In this document: positions 36,701 through 51,700 of the stretch, in pieces
Numbering within the stretch: the first letter of the stretch is position 1
How the letters are laid out: each line of letters opens with the position of its first letter
Made by a program: the position numbers and the translations under genes
Assembly (NCBI GenBank): GCA_012064415.1
Contig: SSNU01000132.1
Span: forward strand, 238,236-302,235
Direction: 5' to 3'
DNA length: 64,000 nucleotides
Source of the DNA: Gyrodactylus bullatarudis
Taxonomy: Eukaryota; Platyhelminthes; Monogenea; Gyrodactylidea; Gyrodactylidae
The notes under the pieces: model-generated
Seen by the model: the letters and a program-made list of their open reading frames with translations, nothing else
Database searches by the model: none
Told to the model about the DNA's origin: nothing

Positions 36701-39700
36701 TTTCGTTATCTAAAGCTAGTTAATAATTAAGTTTCATGAAGCTTAACAATTTTTCGTTATCTTAGATACTATCTTTAGCAAAATTAGTTGGCTAGGTTTG
36801 AGCAATGAGATTTTAAAAGTTTGAAAACTTTTTAATCTCCAAAGGAACAGGTCACTTTATCTTACCATAATTCTATTTTAAAGAAACTAAAAATAGTTCA
36901 TTAACTCCTTTTCTGTAAGAAAAACTAATATTCTTTTGAAATAACTATGACTTTTTCAGCTACGATCATCAGTGACAATTTAACCTCCTCGTTACCAAAG
37001 TTCGTATACGACCTCCTTTTTAAATCTTGATTAAATTGTTGTTCTATAAACTTATGAATTAGATTTTTTAATACCTTTAATTTTAATAGTTTTACCTTCT
37101 TAATGGTGTATGATTTTCTCTCTCCCAAAATTAATTAGCGTCTTTTATCACAGGTTGAAGTTTTTACTTGGAAACTATTATTGCTGAGTGTAATTAGGAC
37201 TAATTATCTTCAATGAAAATTACCCAAGAAACGAGTTAACTTATGAGCATAATTATAATCTTGTAATAATTCATATTTCGAAGGAATCAACCATCTCTGA
37301 TTGGTTAGCTCGGAGTTATCTCTAATTATATTACAGGTCGTATACGACCTAATGGTAACCAGAAATATGGAGAGCGAGTTAAATGTACGTCACACAAGGA
37401 ACGGAAAAATTTACTCACTAGTGGTAATTCCTGATGCAAATCAATCAGAAGAAGAGCTAGAAGAAGAAGCAAATACTCACCAGGAGCAAATAATTGAATC
37501 CTCTAGTGACGATGAAATTGATTTAGTTCCGAATTCCGTTAGGTCGTTAGATATGAGAGATACAAGACAGCATCCCAAGATAGTTCTTGACTTCACAAGC
37601 CAGAAAGAGAAACAAATATCCCTGAAAAAACCTTTAGAATATTTCTATACTTATTTCAGCGATGATATGATATCATTGATGGTTTACCACTCAAATATAT
37701 ATGCAACTCAACAGAATCGGATTCTTCGGGCCAACATATCTGAGGCAAAAAAATATCTTGGAATCTTACTGCGAATGGGAATAATCAAACTTCCAAGATT
37801 TATGATGTATTGGAGCGATGAAACAAGAATCGAATCAGTTGCTCGAGTTATGCCAAGAAATCGCTTTTTTGAATGGCAAAGAAATATCCATTTTTGTGAT
37901 AACCATCAACCTGATCCAGATGACCGGTTTTTCAAAATTCGGGAATTCTCTAATATTTTTCATTCAAATTGTAGATCTGCTGCTTCACAAGGACAAACCC
38001 ATTCTGTAGATGAGCAAATCATACCTTTTAAAGGCAGATCAAGACTGAAACAATATCTGCCAGCTAAGCCAACAAAGTGGGGCATTAAAGTATTTTCTCG
38101 AAATGATATGGATGGTCTCATGCATGAGTTTATCATCTATGATGGAAAGTGTCCAATAGTAGAAGAATCGTGTGGAATGGTATCTGGAGATTTTGTTTTA
38201 AGTGTGTGTAAGCAAATTCCTAACAACTCTAATCATATTATCTGCTTCGACAACTATTTCAACAGTCCAAGCCTTCAAAAGGCATTGTTAAAACGAGGAA
38301 TTCATAGTTCGGGAACATTGAGATCTAATCGACTTAAAGCATTAGAAAAAAGTCTTCTTACAGAAAAGGAACTTAAATCGAAAGGTCGTGGCTCGTATGA
38401 CCTATTATATAGCCAAAGTGACAAAATATTTATTATGAGGTGGTTTGACAACAGAGCTGTTACCTTAACCTCAACTTTTGCTTCGAGTGAACCTATCTCC
38501 ATTGCCAAAAGATGGAATCGTAAAGAAAAAAAAATCGAGCAAGTACCAGTACCATATATTGTCTCAAATTATAACAAATCTATGGGCGCTGTCGATTTAT
38601 TTGACTCATACCAATCCCTTTACAGAATTGATCATAGATCAAAAAATTGGTATTTTGCTGTTTTCAAATGGATTCTTAATAGCTCAATCATAAACGCATG
38701 GCTTCTTTACAAAAGAGACATGATTAAATGTCAAAATGAAAAGCCAATGGATCTTTTAAGTTTTCAGTTAAGCGTAGCAGAATCCCTGATCAGAGAAACT
38801 TGTGAACCTACTCCGAAGAGACGAAGAATTAGTATACCTGAAGAATCCCCTGATGTTCGAAGAAAATGTTCTTTAGAAAATATTGAAGAAATTCTAAATC
38901 TCAGCACAGGCAAATCAGACCTGGAGATTCATAAACCAATAAGAGTTGTCAAGGACAAAGATCGACGAGCATGTTTTACTTGCAAGAAGAAAAGTTATTT
39001 CTTTTGTGAAACCTGCAAAATATTTTTATGTATAAGCTCAAGTAAAAATTGCTATTATACCTATCATAATAAATAAAAGATATTTGTCGCTAACAAGTAG
39101 TTAAGTAATTTTCTATAACCTTTGATTACCATAAGGTCGTATACGACCTGATCCAGATCGACACAAAGCACTAGTTTGACTAAAATTTCATCTACATAAA
39201 GTTTGTTCAACAGAACCTGATAAATAAGTTAGTGAAAAAATCAAATAAAAAGCTCAATTGGTTTTTTCCTGGTAACGAGCGGGTTAAATGTGAATCGTGC
39301 TAAAAACCATACAAAATTATCAAACTTATTACTCGTTATTCGAGACCTAAAATAGTAGAAGTAAGCTGTAAGAAACTCTCTGAAACTTCTCAGCTAGCTA
39401 TTTTAAAGGCTATTCTCGATTGAATCGCTCAATTTATTTGGGTAAAAGTAAATTTTCTAAATATCTGGATGAAGCTTTCAGAGATTTAACATACAATTTC
39501 AGTGTTAAAATTGCTGAAATTTATGAAGCTGTTTTCAAAATTTGGAAAAAAGTAGTAAAAATTGGCCAAAACGTCACACTTTGATAATTTCTGATTTTAG
39601 ATCAATTAGTTTACTAGTCTACTAGAAACGAATAATCAAATTTGAGGGATACTATCGAGCCTTTAAACTAAAACAGACAGCTGATAAGTGTTAAGACTGT

Positions 39701-42700
39701 CAACATTTTAAAGAGTTCAAAAATTATTTATCAATAAAATTTAAAACCTCTGTTGATAGCCCTTGAAAAATCTACTTGCAAGAGCTTATGAAATCATTTC
39801 TGATATCTCCTCAAAGGCAACTTTCCTCATGAACAATTTAAAGAGAATATTAAATGTAAAGTAGCATTAAAATTAAGGTTCAGAAATATTGTGTTAATGG
39901 TGCTAAGCAAGTGTTGGAAACGTTTACAGTATAGACTGCATGAATTATTTTTTAGAAATGTGTTAATTTTAATGCGTTAACAACTGATGGGAAAAGTTTC
40001 ATATGAGGGATATCATAAACAGACCTGTTATTCGTATAAAATGCATGATGAATTAGAGAGTAATTCAAAATTTATGATTTTGATAGATTGGATAAGATTT
40101 TCAATTCAATTCCAATTGATGAGAAGTTCTTAGATTTTAATTGCTAGTGGAGAATATTAAATGTCTAATAAATATGGATATTTCCATGTATCAGTTTACT
40201 TAGCCTTTTATTTCTGAACCTCTCGGGAGAAATTTTTCATATTATAACGACTATAGAATAACATTTGCCAGTTCTCGTTACATATTACGAGGGGAAATGA
40301 AATCAATTTTGGGAAATGGCAAAAATTGCATTTCAAAAATAATCCGATTCAAAAGTTGATTATAGAAGAATGTACAAAAAAATATTTAATTCAAAGATGA
40401 ACTTTATTCCTTGATCAAAAAGTTTTGTGAACGGATTAAGAGAGGAATAAACACACTGAAATAATTTTGATAATTTTGTAGAGGGAAACGTCCAGAAATT
40501 CAATGAACCAATAAAAGATGAATCATAGTTTTATCCCATTAACAAACCAAGCCAGTTCTCCTTGCCCTATAGATACATTTTTAGTATATAAAAATAATAA
40601 TGTAAACATTTATATTTATAAATGCAGGAAGAATAACTAAATTTCTAGGTTAGACTTTAGAAAGAATAGTATTTTAGAGTATTTTTAGAGTATTTTTCCC
40701 GATTGAATATTGAGATGGAATAAATTAATCTAAATTAACCCTTAAAGATCCAGAGAAATTTTTTTCAAGGTACATTGTAAATTAAAATAGGTTGATATGA
40801 AGTTGGGAATCTATGGTTTTTACGAAAAATTCACTAAAAAAAATTTTTTCACTAACTATACAAGAGCAAAAAAATTTCCCATTATCTGTTTATTTATATT
40901 ATTTTAATCATTTATGTGATAACTTTTCACGATAAAAATGTGAAAAGCCAAACAGGACCCCAAAAATTCTCAAGTATAATAAAGTTCACTTGTAAGTAGT
41001 GAGAATATTTCTGGTGTTGAATGCCTAAAAACAAAGCTCTGTTGAGTACTTTTGACCGTAACTCAAAATAAAAACGATTTAATTCCTGAAATCTATTTCT
41101 AGTTGAGATGGGACTCAAATGTTTTTTTTATTTCAATAAAATCTCGATCGATATTTGTTTTAGATGAATCAAGATACTGCAGGCTATAATGCGAATTCTG
41201 GACGTGTATTGAAATTATTATCTCACATTTTGGATTCATTTTATAACTTTATCTTGGAATATGTCTATTTTGATTTATACAAAAATTTGCATATTTTATT
41301 TTTTTCTAAAATGCCGAAAACATTTTGTTCCAATAGAAAAGAATTCTGTTACCTTTATTCATTTGATGGAAGCTCAAATAAATGAAAGATGACTTTGTGG
41401 CTCTCAATGATGGAAGTAAAAGATTTATTTGTGTAAAAATTTTTGAATAAAACTAGAATTATAAAAATTTCATTCCTTGGATTTCTCTGATCATCTTGAT
41501 CTGTCAGTTATTCAAATTTATCATTATAAACTATAAACAATATTTAGATGTATTTGTTTTTCTACCTTTTATCAGCAATAGATGTAGTAAATATTCTGTG
41601 TTAATATTATATTGTAAACTTTGTTTAGTAAAGAAATTAAGACATTAGTACAAGTTTGAGAAATTATTATTCATAAAAAGGTAAAGGTTAAGCTAAATAT
41701 ACTTTGCAAATATTTAGTTTAAAAAAAGTGAGAAGAATTTCGATAAAAACTCACTTGAATTCCGTTGATAATCCTGACATTGAAATCATTCACTTGAACA
41801 GACGTTCGAAGAATTGAACGAGCATCTAGAAAAATTATTTTTAATGAATAAATTAAACTTTTATCGATTTGAATAAATAAGCCTGAATTTTTGTTTGTTT
41901 ATTTATTATTTTTACTCTGAATACAAAGATGGGTTCTATGAACATCTCAACAGCAGGTGATCAAGATCATGAAGCCAGAATAAAATTATCCTTCCTGTTA
42001 TCATTGGACATTCACGATTAAAAGAACACTCTAAGGATAAGAACAAAAGTGATCGGATAACTTGATATCGTTTGAAGATATGACATAATTTAATGATTTG
42101 ATATCAGGCAATTCGAGATTTATTCAGTTGGCCTTCAAATCAATAGACAAAGGATATATTATGATGGAGCAAATTTTTATTAACGTCCGAAAATCCACAA
42201 AATTTATAGAACAATCAGAAGTTTATTAAATTCAAAATGAATTATATGTTAGAGTTTAATAATACTATAGGTTTTCTTCATTTCTCGGTATACAAAATAA
42301 TTTTCATTTATTTTTAAAAGATTTAGTGCCAAAGCTTTTCAAAAAAATGTCACTATTATTGAAGAAATCTATCGAGATTGTAACAAATTTATAGTCGTTT
42401 TTAAGCACGTTGATAAAGTCTTTTTTTTCTATCTAGAAATCTGTAATTTCAAAACTTAAAATTGAGTCGTCATAGTTAGATTGTTTAAGATCTTGAATTA
42501 TAGTGATTATGCAAGTCGTACAAAGTACAGAAAATTTCTATTGTAAATGTACATCCAACGGCTATAATATATTTTTTCCCTATCTGTTTTAATGGACCTA
42601 AGATCCTCTCAACTCAGGATTAGTTCGTTCCAATCTTAATTTTGAAATTTCTTTTTAATGTATTTTAAAAGATATTAAAATTGAAAAACTGAATTGCCTA

Positions 42701-45700
42701 TATGGGGCAAATAATGTTTAATGTATTAGACTATTCTCCACAATATGATGTAGTTGGCAAAAATTAATCTGTTTAAAATCAAATATGAACAGGTATGAAT
42801 CACTTGAATAAAAAGATTGACAGGTTCCAATCATAAATTAATGGATAATTATGATGGATTTAGGAAAACCCAGAGAATTTTTAAGTTTGCCTGTTGTATA
42901 TTTGAAGACTGGAAGAGAAATTTTTTGACCTTGTCACAGGGAAATACAAAATTTATGGACAAGAAACAGAAGCATTTCTCCCCCTGGTTAAAAAAGAAAA
43001 TGGGAGAAAACTAATTGCTGTTTTCATTATGGCTTTAATGAAAAAGAGATGATACCACCTTGATAAGTATAAATTCATCATCAAATTTTTTATCTTGTAA
43101 CTGTAATTTTTTCAGTTTTAATGATAATTTATTCTCCTTTTTTGGGTTTGTTTAAATAAAGTTTAGTTTTTAACAGGTTATACAGGGGAACACCCTATTT
43201 GAATAGAAATTTAAATTTATTTAAAACAGAGCCTAATTTGCATATTATTCCTAGGACAAAGGGTTATTCAACCCTCATTCTTATTGGATACCATTTAAAC
43301 TTGTATTCACAAAGGAATATTTTGAGGATTAAATCATTGAATTTCATTAAACGAAAAAGTCTAAAGTCAAGCTTAATTCACCCAATCAGTGGTTGTGTCC
43401 ATCAGCCTAAAGCCCATCAAATCTTTTCTTTTTCTGCACTTTTTATTCAATCTTTTGTTCACAATAATTTTGGATAGATAAATAGAGAATAATTTGATGT
43501 CTGAATTCAAGAGGGAAATATTTTTCCCATATCATTGAAATCCTAATTCACTAAAGAATAATTAATACACTGTGCTAGGCTCCTGTATTAATTAATAATC
43601 TCTGGGATGAAATAAAAGTTAGAGCATATGTTTAATTATTTATCTGCAAATGAAAAAAAACTTTTTAGGATCAATTTAAATAGAGATTTGTGAAATAAAA
43701 TCTCATAATCTAGGATTTATTTCTTTGTACCAATGTTCTCGATGAGTGCTTGAAAATAAGGTGAATAATATTTTGACTGTTTTATCGCTTACCAGAAAAC
43801 GAATTTTATCTCATTTTCTCCTACTGTCTAAGCATATAAGATTTCAAAAAAAGATCTAAATTCTATTATTTTCGATTTTCTAAATTTGCATTCACTAAGT
43901 AACATGACAAAATGTATCACTAATTGCTATTTGAGCATTCTTGTGAGTTTTAGGCTTTTACCAGATCTATGTTTTTTTAAGACTTTTTGAGTTATAAATA
44001 TTTTTGTAATTGCTATAAGGAGCAAAAAAAAGTATGTTCCAATTCAAATTATGGGACATAAAAAGGGTTGATGTAGGTCCTTTATCATCATAATTGAAGA
44101 AATAAATGACTTTAGAGTAACTCAAAAATCATTTTTCTTTACTCACCCATATTGTCACCCGGTGGCACTGATTTACTGTGCATATACGTGTATAATTGTT
44201 CCACATAACGTCGCATTTTTTCAACGCTAAAAATTAGAACAAATTAATATAAATAATAACATGAAAATTTTGATAAAAATTCAAACGTAAAGAATTTTAA
44301 ACATGGAATGATTAGTCTTATGGGCAGATCAAAATTAACTCATAAAATAACCAGCTGTATTTGTTCTCAAAGGATTGTTGGAATAGTTCTAATTTATTGT
44401 TTATTAATAATAAGCCTTCTTTTTTCCTCTTTTGGTGCGGGCTCTACAATTAACAATATTAAAAGTAGTCGCAAATATCTGCATTGCCCGTGAATTAAAT
44501 TTTTAAAAACTGTGTATATAGTTCTCGTAGACATAAAGATAAATTATTCTTTAGTGTTCTACCTCTCTAGGAATTGTATTCTCAATATAATTAATATAAT
44601 TGTAATGTTTTTCATTCTCTGGGAAAAAAATTCAATGACAGAAAATGTTGACCTTTCCCTAAAGTAGAATTGACATGTTTTCTTATGAGCTTTAAATTTT
44701 TCTACTGAATAAACATGGGAAATATTTTGTTTAAGTTCAATATATTCCAACCTCTTCCTCACATATTGATTTGCACACGAGTGACAGGCCCCCTGGCCTA
44801 TTAGTCAGAAGAATCAATTTTATTCATTGTCTTTAAACCTGCTCAAATAATGTTTCTACTGAAATTTTATTTTCCCCCAGATCTTAAATCCAAGATGGCT
44901 TAATTTTTTGTTTATTTAAAAATGGAAAAAATATCAAACACAACGTTAGTGTACACAAAAGTGGCCTTTGTTTCGTCTCATTTGGAAAATTGAGTCACTT
45001 TTATAGAGATAATGAAGTAAAATGATTCATTTTAGTCAAATATGGCCTAATGTTAATGATCAAATATTTGCACTATATTTCCTGACATTGTATCAGTATC
45101 AACCAAATTGAGAGTAGACCATTGTTTCAATGAGAAACCATAAGGATAATCTTCATCTTTGAGGACTACGTGAAACAATGGATAGATTTTCTCTTGAGCT
45201 GTGACTGAATTCTGTGAGATGAAGGTTATGCAAGTAGGAATTTATTTTTATTGCTTCTGTTCTAATTTTTTTTCACTTGATTTATACCCATCTTAGATAA
45301 TTAATGAAAAATATAACAGTTTACATTTGAATAGTTTAGAATGTATCAGAAAAGGATGTACTCTTAGGAAAAAAGGGGACATCCATTGTTCTAAATCATC
45401 CATTTCAAATACAACTAAGGTCAAATGTAAAGATTATTCTTCAATCATCAAGATTAATATTGTAAAAGATCTTTTAAACTAAAGAAATTATCTTGAAACA
45501 TAGATATATTCAACAGAATCCTCTTCTAAGAGCTAGACCTCATGACTTTAGTAATTTGAAAAAGTGCTTTTTAGTTTATTCGTTAGATCTATCTCAAAAG
45601 ACGGATAAAAAATAGGATTATTTCAATAGAAATATGGTAGGCAAGTAATAATATTTGTTAAATACACGTCTGGACAAGAATTTTGGTCATGATCTTGGCT

Positions 45701-48700
45701 GAAATTCAAGAAATGAGGGAATCATTCTTTCTTGTTAAAAGTACTCATGATAATAACAAGCATTCATAATAATACTTGTGAGCAATAAAACTTTGGTCAG
45801 ACATGCAAATGATGGGTTGTTGGATTTGAGGATATGATAATAGCACATCTATCTACATAATAAAGTGAAAAATTGAATACTTTTTACAATGCATGAGTTT
45901 GAGTACTTTTATTAACCAATCAGTTAACATCTTCAAGGACTCCTCATAATAATGTAGTTGTATTTAGATTTTCCTCTAAGAAAGTGTCTGAGAAGACCAT
46001 TCCTGTTTTAATTCCACTTCTACTAAAGAGTGTAGATGATACAAATTTCATGGTCCAGTCATCATATGATGAAATTATTCATAGCGCTTTCATTAGAGAA
46101 AGAATACAAATGATTAAATGGATCGAAAAAGTATGATTATTATTTCAGATTAAAAGTACATGTTATATGAAGAGAAAGAAAGATTTGTTTGAATATCTTT
46201 CATTCACCAAGGTTATATATAAGGCTATATATTATATATATACGTAGTCAGGCTTTCACTCAAATCCTTTCACGATCTAATTCATCTCTTTTATCTTAAA
46301 TGAATCATAGAGGAGAACTAAAGATTGAGAGAAAAAAACCCAAATCATGTAATCACCTCCAAGAAGAAAATGTAGGAAAAATAGAAACCAAAAACACCCC
46401 ATCATTCGATTTTCAAGAATTTTTTATTTTGAATAATAATACAAGTAGAATAATTATAATTTCCATTCTCTAAAGTAATTTAATAAGAGTTATCAAACAG
46501 TTTTTTGCACTTTATTTGTAAAGTGTTTTGATAAGACACCTTACATTTTCAGCATAGGAGATTAGAAATAAAATTTATAGAGTTCTACGTCCAAGGGAAT
46601 TAACCCTGAATACATCTGTAAAAACCTTTTCAAAGATTTTACATTTAAACAAAGTATTTGAGGAATATTTCAAGTGACGATTTTAATTTTAAAAATAAAG
46701 ATCAGATTAATTTCATTTCATATATAGATGTGATTTTAAATAAAAATCAATAAGGGTTTTACATGAGAATGATAAGAACATCAAATTTTTTATTATAGAA
46801 AAAATCAAAATGAGATTCACTCCTTCGCATATGAGGTATGTATGAGTCGGAAGGTTCTCCAAATTTTAATTTTCTTCAATTAAACATTTTTGTCATTGTT
46901 CAAGTTGATTATTTTGCTTGTTTACAGTTTGAGAGTGTGTTCATTTTTATTAAAGTATTCAGTTTGGAGAAAAGTACAATTGGAATTTAACAAAATCTAC
47001 TAACAAGTAGGTAAATGGTTATCATTAAAGATGAATTTTATTCATTCAAAAATTATTAATTAAGAAATTCTGTTCAACCAAGTCTAATCGGGAATTAGTA
47101 GGCTTGCTCAGTAGAGATAGATTTTTCAAATTTTCGGTTCTTAACTCTAGTCATAATCTGGTTCAACTCCTTAGACGATTCTAATGATGTATAAAACATG
47201 GGTCTGAAAACCTACTTTAGATTGAGACATATCATGTTTAAACATTTTGTAATAAGAGAATTGCCTAATTATCATTTATTCACAATTTTTTCGACTTTAA
47301 GCTTTAATAACTTCGTCGAGATGATATCAACTCCTTCGATCCCAGAGGTCGTATAATTTAAGTTTTAGGCGATCGCTGCATTTTAATGGGTTCGAAGGGG
47401 TTAAAATCATTAATGAACTAAGAATATAAAAAATCAAAAAGGAACCCAAAAAGTCTTATGATAAAAAAGTTTACTTGAAAGTAGTGAGATCATTTTTGGG
47501 ATTCAAATGTCAAAAAATATAAACTTTGGCTCTATTATGTCACTATCTAAGAAATCATATCTTTCAAAAATTTGAACTGAACTTGAAATAGTTCGCCATG
47601 ATGTGGAACTTGTGTGGCTTGGCAGTTTGAAATTATCAAAATTAAATTTTAAAAATCTACCCCTATTGCTCAGGCTTATTTTTACGAAATAGGTTAGCAA
47701 ACAAAGATTACTCAAGGAGACTATCACAATAATTATTGCAGTTAATTATTGAGTGAATGTGAAACCTTGAAATAAATTTTTAAGTAGTCAAAAACTTCAT
47801 CAAATTTTATTTGATGGAACATACGAATCCATTGAAAATAGGAGATATTAATTTAGAAATAATACTGTTTCAAAGGATTGTGATTACAGTTGTTGTAAAC
47901 GCTTTAGTTTGAATTTCTTTCATCTTTTTATTGAGATTCTCAATTGATGTAAAAATTCGGATACATAGAAAAAATACACAGGAGTAATAAGGATAACCCA
48001 TTAAATGTAAGATATAATGTGATAACTATATATAATTTTTCACAAAGCAAAAATTACATAACAATCAAAACTATTCATTTTTATTGTCTTGTGTAGGTCC
48101 CTCTTATCTTCAATTAGTACTTTTACTAAACAATTTTCTGTACACACACAAAGGTTTCAGGGTTTATTATATAGGATTTACTACTATAACTTTTGAGATC
48201 AAAATACAAACACAGGAGAGATAACTTGTGATGTTGAAGATTTAGCTTAAAAGGTAATTATATTATTCTTTAGTATCTACACACTTTCTCCTTCTTATAG
48301 ACAAAAGATACTTTTTCTGTGAGATAAATCAAGAGAAAATACTACATATTTTCAACTTTTTCCTTCTTCGTCCCTTACGAGAGAACATTAGTTTATTTTT
48401 CTCCATAGTTGGAATATTGAACTTGTGTACAGATTTTGAATGGTACAAATTTTTTTCAGTTCCAAAAATAAATATTCCTTGCAAGTTTTGGACTGTGTAT
48501 ATATATACAGTATTTTTCAAAACCAGACAATCATGATTAGTATTTACTTACATTTCAAAAGATTATTACAGAAGTAATTTGAATAAATTAATGGGAAAAA
48601 GAAGCAAGTGTTATATATATGGTACGCTTCCATTTATTGAAGTTGCTTAAAACTTGAGTTTATCCCTAATTGGAAATGTTTAAGATGAAAGAAAAATTTT

Positions 48701-51700
48701 GTTGAAATTTCTTTTCATGATTTGGAGAAAAGTTTGGATCTTCATTCTTGCGTATTTCTTTCAAAATGGAAGTTTTGTATTCCGAACATAATTAATCAAA
48801 TTTCTTATTTCTGTGAAATAGTTGACTTGGTGCCAAATCAGATTAGAATAAAAATCGAACGATGAACTGTTGTTGTTGTTAAAACCAGCAGGAATTATCA
48901 CCTCAATAAAAATGTTATTTTTTCCGATATAAAACAATAAAAAATGTCGGTATATTGAAACGAAAGTTAAATAACACCATCTATTGCTTACATTTACCAA
49001 AAGTTATTGGATATTGATAAGAGAGGCGTTTAAAATATATACATACAGTAAGCTCAGTAATATGTATGTTCGTTTGTGTAAAAAAGGGTATCTTTTACCT
49101 AATTTATAGACAAATTTATTTCTCCTAGACGTTTGAAAAAATTACAAAATGAATGGTTAGGCTACACATGCCTGTAATTAAGGTTTACAGAAAGATTTAG
49201 TGTCCAGGAATTTTTATTACACAACATACAAACTAAACATGTATTTGAAATAGGGAAAAAGTCTAATTTATCACTTCTAGATTAATCTTTTTCAAATTTA
49301 AATAAATTTTATTCACAGGTAGTTAGTAGGAAGTATTCAACAAATATTAGTGAGAGTAGATTTAATTGAAATATAAACACATTCTTCAGAGAATGAGACG
49401 CTTTTAATCTGAGCTCTCTTAAATTATATCTAAAAACCTTGGTATTTCTGTTGGTCAGGATCTGATTAATCATTAAAAATAAATAAACCTTAAAAACAAT
49501 AAGATGACCAGCAGGAAAATTCAAACTTTGGAACAAGGTTGATAAATTATCAATGATAACGTTTTAATTAAATCTACTTTCACTAATATTTATTCGAGGT
49601 TTCAGATTCCATCACCAATTTTAAAAAATTTCTATTAGTTTGAAGTAAGTTTGGGGCTCATAAACTAGATTTCAAAAACTCTAGATCATGTTAGAATTCT
49701 TAATAAAATAGTCCCCCTCATTTGAAATAATTTGATTTGAAATTTTTTATCTCAGAATTATTAAACTGACCGTTTATTTTTTGAGATTTCTTTAATAGAA
49801 GCTATGAGAAATGGTATAATTCAAAGAGAAGAGCTGAAGAAAATCAACAATTAACAATCTAGATCTGATTTAAACTGGAGAATTTTCTAAAATAGAGAAT
49901 TTGTAAATTTGTAGCAAATAGTAAAGTTTGAAACAGAATCCTTATTTTCATTCCCTTGTCAACAGAAACTCTATCGTATTTACTTGAGAGATTTATTTAC
50001 ACAAGAGATTGAAAAGAGAAATTAGCATCAACCAAAAAGTAAATTTCCTCTAACAAAAAGGAAAAAATAATCCCAAAAATTAATGAGAACGTTGATGATG
50101 TTTGGGGAGAAGAAATACGTTAAACTCTCTCTTGACTGTGGAATGAGTAAATTTCTACTTCTGCAACAACAAAAGAGGGGGTGAGAAAATGCTTTTCTTC
50201 TCACAATAATTCTAATAATTTCACTTTGTGCAGAGAAAAAGTACAAAGAATTAAATCTCTTATCCAAGTTTAAGAACAAATTAAGGAAATCAGTAAAAGT
50301 TCTTCTATGAAATGATAAAAAAGTTTTATCTAACTAACCACTTGAGTAGATTTTTTTTAAATACCCATTTTTAATCAAAATTTATTAATCGTATTAGATT
50401 TAAAATAAAAAATTGATTTCTCAGGATCTTTTTTTTATTTTAAGTTAAGATTTTTTTTTGAACCAAAATTTTGATAAGTGACTACAGCTCAAAAGAGGCA
50501 TAGGGAGTTTAGTTTTATTCCTAAAAATTTCTTGAATTTCAGCTGGGACCTCAAAAACGAAAAGTATAGCTGACAAAAGCATATTATTAAAATTCGAAGA
50601 TTCACAATAAAAAGTGTATTAAAATAAATGCTAAAAAGATTTCTATCAATGTCTGGTTCACCAAGACAATTACCGGGTGATTTAACGAATTTGCAATTAA
50701 TTGGCAATAATAAAGATTGATTAGTTAATATTCTATATGTGATAAAAAACATGAAATTGAGACAAACTCTATATGATCCCGATCAAAATTTTTTATAGAG
50801 AAAAAAAATTACAGAGAAAAAATGCAACGTTTTTCATTGCTAGCTAAAGTTATTTTTCAAGAGACTCTACGTTTATAAAAATTTCAAATCAAATATCGGA
50901 AGTTGATGAAATAAACTTTATATTCTTAACTTTCAATGTTTTAACGAGAATTAATAGCCCCATTTTTCGATGGATTTGCAAATAATTCAAGGGAATTCGG
51001 ACCAGTCTTAGCAAACAGTTTATATACAAAAATTTCCTCACTTATCCAGAATCTGAAAACAAAATCAGATCGTACACGAGCTGAGTTAACGACTGAAACA
51101 GATTATAATTCGTACAATCTTGGTTATTGGCTAATTCCAAACAAAATTGATAATTAAGTTATTTCAATTTTTAATAATTAAAGAAAGAGTAATGTTTGAA
51201 AAAAAATTATAAATTTTCACATTCTTTCTAGCTTTATCCAGTGTGCAGTAAAACTGACTATGAATCTGTACCCTTAAACAAGAATGGGAGAATTCTTAGA
51301 GTGCAATCAAATATTTGTATTAGACTATGGAAATAATTGTACCGCTCACTAATTTGGCTAGAAGTAATACAAAGTTACCTAATTAGAATCAAATAAATAC
51401 ATATTTGTTTACAAAATTTCTTACTCTTACATAAAAACAATCATTTAACTTTAATACATGACCTTCCTACAACATTATATTATTTTGAAATCGTAAAATT
51501 AACTGGAACGGAAAAAAGTTCGTTATTAACTAGAGAGATGTTATAGTTATAAAATTGTTAGTCAGATTGTCTTTGATTTTGATTTTAAGCTGTTCAAAGC
51601 CCATAATTGATGATAGACTTGGACGAAATTTCGTAAAACTAATGAAACCGCCTGTAATTTTGTTATAAATATTCTTCCATGTTTTGAATTTCGAATAAGG

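Larger units (their letters stand above)
36980..39287 (+). mobile_element. Complete piggyBac transposon with TTAA target duplication
   Basis: TTAA flanks the element on both sides (36980-36983 and 39284-39287). The inserted DNA, 36984-39283, is 2300 bp. The left terminus is CCTCCTCGTTACCA and the right terminus, read inward on the minus strand, is CCCGCTCGTTACCA, so 12 of 14 positions match. Subterminal 16-bp palindromes AGGTCGTATACGACCT occur at 37335-37350 and 39134-39149, with a one-mismatch version next to the left terminus (about 37000-37014). It contains one uninterrupted transposase gene. The element sits in intron 3 of the receptor gene, opposite to that gene. Confidence 0.92.

Noticed and set aside
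37301..37351. Upstream in-frame extension of the transposase ORF
   Set aside because: Starts with a non-ATG codon and runs through the subterminal palindrome; the ATG at 37352 is the first real start.
45119..45181. CCATTGTTTCA ... TGAAACAATGG inverted repeat
   Set aside because: Only 11-bp arms; no T-tract or context to call it a regulatory element.
45062..45240. 57-codon open minus-strand stretch with protein-like composition
   Set aside because: Considered as an extra receptor exon, but its acceptor phase does not match exon 1 and no donor fits; the length is expected by chance.
47380..47405. GGTTCGAAG word resembling a tRNA T-loop
   Set aside because: No cloverleaf could be drawn around it. 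I found no convincing tRNA, rRNA or CRISPR array anywhere in the window.
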